Below are positions 7,201 to 8,514 of a stretch of 8,514 nucleotides of DNA, piece by piece. The stretch covers positions 1-8,514 of the forward strand of contig JAIRLW010000264.1 in the NCBI GenBank assembly GCA_031259095.1. The letters run 5' to 3'. Source of the stretch: Planctomycetaceae bacterium. Its GTDB lineage: Bacteria; Planctomycetota; Planctomycetia; Pirellulales; Thermoguttaceae. Position 1 is the stretch's first letter; every line of letters begins with the position of its first letter. The notes beneath the pieces were generated by a model. It had not been told where the DNA came from. It ran no database searches and worked only from the letters and a program-made list of their open reading frames with translations. Both the position numbers and the translations under genes were made by a program.

Positions 7201-8183
7201 CATGATTCATTAACAGATTCGCCTGAATTCGATCTAGAAATAGCCGTCAATATGGAAAAATGCGGAGTTTGCGATGATTGAGTAAAATTTGTCGTGTTTT
7301 CCTGAAGGTGTCCGCTTCCCAATCGTCCAGACACTTCGTTTTTCCATTGGCGATGCAATTCGTCCAGTAATTTTTCAGTGTTAGCATTCTGGATTGATCT
7401 TTTTTCCGTTTTCTCTGTCAACGTGTTTGACGATTCCGGTATTGCTGTTGTTGTTTTAGAACGTTCACGTAAACCGGTTAATTTGGGAAATTCTGGAATT
7501 TTTGGAGTTGGTAGGCTGGCGATTTTAGGAAGACTTGGAATGTAAAGTCGTTTTTTCCACCATGCGGGACTTGTTGTATCGACCGTTTCGAGGAGTTCTT
7601 TTTTCATCGAATCCCAATGACCGACTGGTCGCGGAAACGCCGTGTGTCGAACCACAACACATTGAGCGGTCGCGCTGGCAATTATTTTCGGAGAACGCCG
7701 TTGCAACGGATTGACCGGAAAATTCAGAATGGAATGCCCCAACTGATTGGTTGGACGTTCATTTTTACGTTGCAGAGCAACAACAATTTCGTAAATTCCC
7801 TCTTCGGTTGGAGAAAGAAACGAAACGGGAAACCAAGAACTGTTCATGAGAATAGGAATCTGAATTTCCAACTCAATCACAGGAAATTTTGGCGATTCGC
7901 CGGGTTTATTTTTTTTAGTAACCGCAATAGTCAACACCAATCCTTTTTCATTCAATAAATTATCGGGAACCGGTGAAAATTTAGGCAAAACTTCAATGGT
8001 GACCGAAGTTTGCGGCGAAAAGATTTCATTACCGTTAAGAAAACGGATATCAATGGACGGTTGCCGGAGGTCGGCATCTTGAGCGACAGCATACCAAACA
8101 TCATTTGACGCTGTTAATACAAAACAAACTGTGATCAAAACGAATACGCTAAACCAAAGACGTATTCGGTCTGTACTGCCCAT
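4284..8183 (-). CDS. Giant secreted multidomain protein with a glycosidase-like TIM-barrel region and jelly-roll domain
   Basis: This 1299-residue protein has no named function that I know. Residues 1-35 look like an export signal (two Arg, hydrophobic FSVFVLITVCFVLTA, possible cleavage at AVAQ-D). Residues 40-165 are a beta-rich domain. Residues 205-330 are low-complexity and Pro/Ser/Thr-rich. Residues 341-432 form a second beta domain (HLVELDYPAEIPQTLNIGVV, then WPKTKQPMLLLVNR). Residues about 467-890 resemble the catalytic-barrel architecture of glycoside-hydrolase-like GHL10 proteins, with FGGVTILLTPDG at 629-640, LDDWTFQQF at 651-659 and MWIRWRTRMIRDFYDN at 708-723. Residues about 900-985 are a beta-sandwich. 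Residues about 1020-1196 are jelly-roll-like, opening NPNFETL and ending GTVWIDDVTLYR as in carbohydrate-binding modules. A Pro-rich stretch (1240-1282) precedes an amphipathic tail, SIFSRIKGWFVK. From memory, proteins of this build recur in planctomycetes. An envelope or polysaccharide role is inference. The start is the first ATG before the signal peptide. Confidence 0.8.
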   Translation of the reverse strand: MGSTDRIRLWFSVFVLITVCFVLTASNDVWYAVAQDADLRQPSIDIRFLNGNEIFSPQTSVTIEVLPKFSPVPDNLLNEKGLVLTIAVTKKNKPGESPKFPVIELEIQIPILMNSSWFPVSFLSPTEEGIYEIVVALQRKNERPTNQLGHSILNFPVNPLQRRSPKIIASATAQCVVVRHTAFPRPVGHWDSMKKELLETVDTTSPAWWKKRLYIPSLPKIASLPTPKIPEFPKLTGLRERSKTTTAIPESSNTLTEKTEKRSIQNANTEKLLDELHRQWKNEVSGRLGSGHLQENTTNFTQSSQTPHFSILTAISRSNSGESVNESWEALPLPVQETGKPHLVELDYPAEIPQTLNIGVVELLNDGNKVVPVLTADSGIDVAEEIVSDRVPGQAATHRLLFWPKTKQPMLLLVNRDHQHNAQFGDVRLYQIDSDQIEKTNAHSTNAHSTPLSEKTPTLIPKPFDGLPQRLVLGYLHRADFLNELSSSIEFQPRDNPVTNWQILYENSVRMIDSLHRSGYDGAMINVVSDESMLYPSEKLGTKTVKDSLELLFRFFDREQLTLMPTIDFNFLIPELEIMLRTNPSLTNELLWPEQNGRPRYNLLHPLVRKAMLEIIHELTERYSRHPSFGGVTILLTPDGSARLPLIHRELDDWTFQQFLQEIQHNNLPTGFNIPQELTATVSNQQQMLQRNAARAQFVQNDPKAWDMWIRWRTRMIRDFYDNAAKIVTEKRSDAKLCLAAGTLLDHPDIRPYCLPNLSRWSSPVYILRILGFDPTLMAKIPSLIFLRPSRVSNNLDSIDSAGYCEFDSVENAIPFLKDGIIPGTLFYHDSQYGNVAVPAGLRNRRRFVKQLAQSDVGMFVDGGRIFPNGEEEILYEFLSGFRQLPPIPFQTFSAKEVAGEKILQPVTVRYADTAQGLIIYFVNDAPFSVAAETVLSAAPESSLRELSGRHPIDPMTVRNNHLVWQTVLQPYDFVAVILNDPKAVIRDVNVIRPPAICGANGLLKRKVEQLRQHIHSVHSGVLWEKLGNPNFETLNSESGEIAGWKRFGSFLLTAQLDSERKNSGQQSLRLTGISGIEKESSIILSEPFEPPTTGQLFVSLYVGINENITEKSGSLPLEVVLSAQKQGEPLFLSYHVEPVFLPLLVKSLPQHGVRWYRVIVPFTQLPATGLNDFRIGFRLSGAGTVWIDDVTLYRITFTSNEIKMLQQIALAADNRCSSDRVSDLLAILEGYWVQYLFRHIPTPPIPMSTASIPTPPLAVTAKENKPYASQYSVTSPNSPPPKKEEQSIFSRIKGWFVK
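6835..6864 (-). repeat. In-frame 15-bp tandem duplication inside the large gene
   Basis: The unit gttgaatgagcgttg is repeated exactly at 6835-6849 and 6850-6864. It encodes NAHST twice (residues 441-450) in the linker between the second beta domain and the barrel-like region. The identity at DNA level suggests recent slippage; the length keeps the frame. Confidence 0.9.
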
Positions 8184-8389
8184 TTTCGTCCAGTCGCATT
8201 TTTAGCGATATGAATGGAATTCGTAAATCGAAATAACGAATCGGATTATGACAATTTTATAGAAATAATTCCAGAGCAATTTTTTTAAATTTTCCTGATT
8301 ATTTCATATTTTTGCAGGGGATGTTTGGTCAATATACTCCTCGCACTTTAAAATTCGGCTTTCGTTTTAAAAATATATTCACTAAAATC
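8184..8389. other. Upstream region of the large minus-strand gene
   Basis: This AT-rich segment should contain the promoter of the 1299-residue gene. On the minus strand a TTGTCA resembles a -35 hexamer, but no matching -10 lies at 16-18 bases, so I do not place a promoter. No ORF on either strand is convincing. The 12-mer ctgattatttca (8295-8306) also occurs at 2208-2219 upstream of mnmE. Confidence 0.35.
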
Positions 8390-8474
8390 GCCCCAACGGG
8401 GCAATCGGCATTAGCGTAGGGCAACGCCCTACGTAACAAATATAAAACCATGAAATAAAAAGCCCTGAAAGGGC
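8390..8474. repeat. Palindrome cluster related to the element interior
   Basis: Three perfect hairpins lie in 85 bases: GCCCCAACGGGGC (8390-8402, loop AAC), CGTAGGGCAACGCCCTACG (8415-8433, 8-bp stem, loop AAC) and GCCCTGAAAGGGC (8462-8474). The third is identical to a palindrome in both element copies, and the first shares CCCCAACGGGG with copy 1. Their order and spacers differ from the element, so this is a related but differently built array. Confidence 0.75.
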
Positions 8475-8493
8475 GAAAGCCTCATAAGGTTCA

Positions 8494-8514
8494 TTGTAAT
8501 ATATCAGTGGAATA
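8494..8514. mobile_element. Left end of a third element copy, cut by the window edge
   Basis: ttgtaatatatcagtggaa (8494-8512) is identical to positions 2-20 of the left terminal repeat of copies 1 and 2 and lies in the same orientation. The remainder would lie beyond the window. It starts 19 bases after the last palindrome of the preceding cluster. Confidence 0.65.

Noticed and set aside
6614..7213. A 199-codon plus-strand frame
   Set aside because: It lies wholly antisense to the large secreted-protein gene, has no family resemblance and low-quality charged composition; it is a shadow of the real frame.

Overview
The window looks like a piece of a low-GC planctomycete chromosome (Pirellulales/Thermoguttaceae-like, inferred from protein style, not from a marker gene). 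Three things point there: an MnmE ending in the VYTDxILDxIFSRFCIGK style typical of planctomycetes; an OprP/OprO-type porin with a proline-rich, short coiled-coil N-terminal extension; and a very large secreted multidomain protein of a kind I associate with planctomycete genomes. There is no rRNA, tRNA, CRISPR array, integrase or transposase in the window.

Layout, left to right. Bases 1-58 may hold the first codons of a minus-strand gene running off the left edge (weak). Bases 59-167 contain a long imperfect hairpin. Bases 168-1743 (minus strand) encode an outer-membrane porin of the phosphate-selective porin O/P type, broken by a +1 frameshift at a run of seven A (coding strand). The reading frame stops at 475, but the missing last beta-strands, ending in a terminal Phe, are encoded intact in another frame down to 168. 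Bases 1744-2538 are a roughly 800-base divergent intergenic region packed with repeats: a fragment of an AT-rich dispersed repeat, a 224-bp element with 20-bp terminal inverted repeats and four GC-rich palindromes inside, a 14-bp tandem duplication and a perfect 21-nt hairpin. Bases 2539-3897 (plus strand) encode the tRNA-modification GTPase MnmE. Bases 3898-4283, between convergent genes, hold a second, right-truncated copy of the same repeat element. Bases 4284-8183 (minus strand) encode a 1299-residue secreted protein with a glycosidase-like TIM-barrel core and a jelly-roll domain. Bases 8184-8514 hold a third, differently arranged palindrome cluster and the left terminus of another element copy cut by the window edge.

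The genes do not form an evident pathway. MnmE is a housekeeping tRNA modification enzyme; the porin and the giant exported protein are cell-envelope or extracytoplasmic proteins. The unifying feature of the window is the non-coding repeat family: every intergenic gap next to mnmE and the large gene contains a copy or fragment. It is non-autonomous (no ORF), palindromic and bounded by inverted repeats, so it resembles a MITE or REP/BIME-type element. This is the best candidate here for something undescribed.
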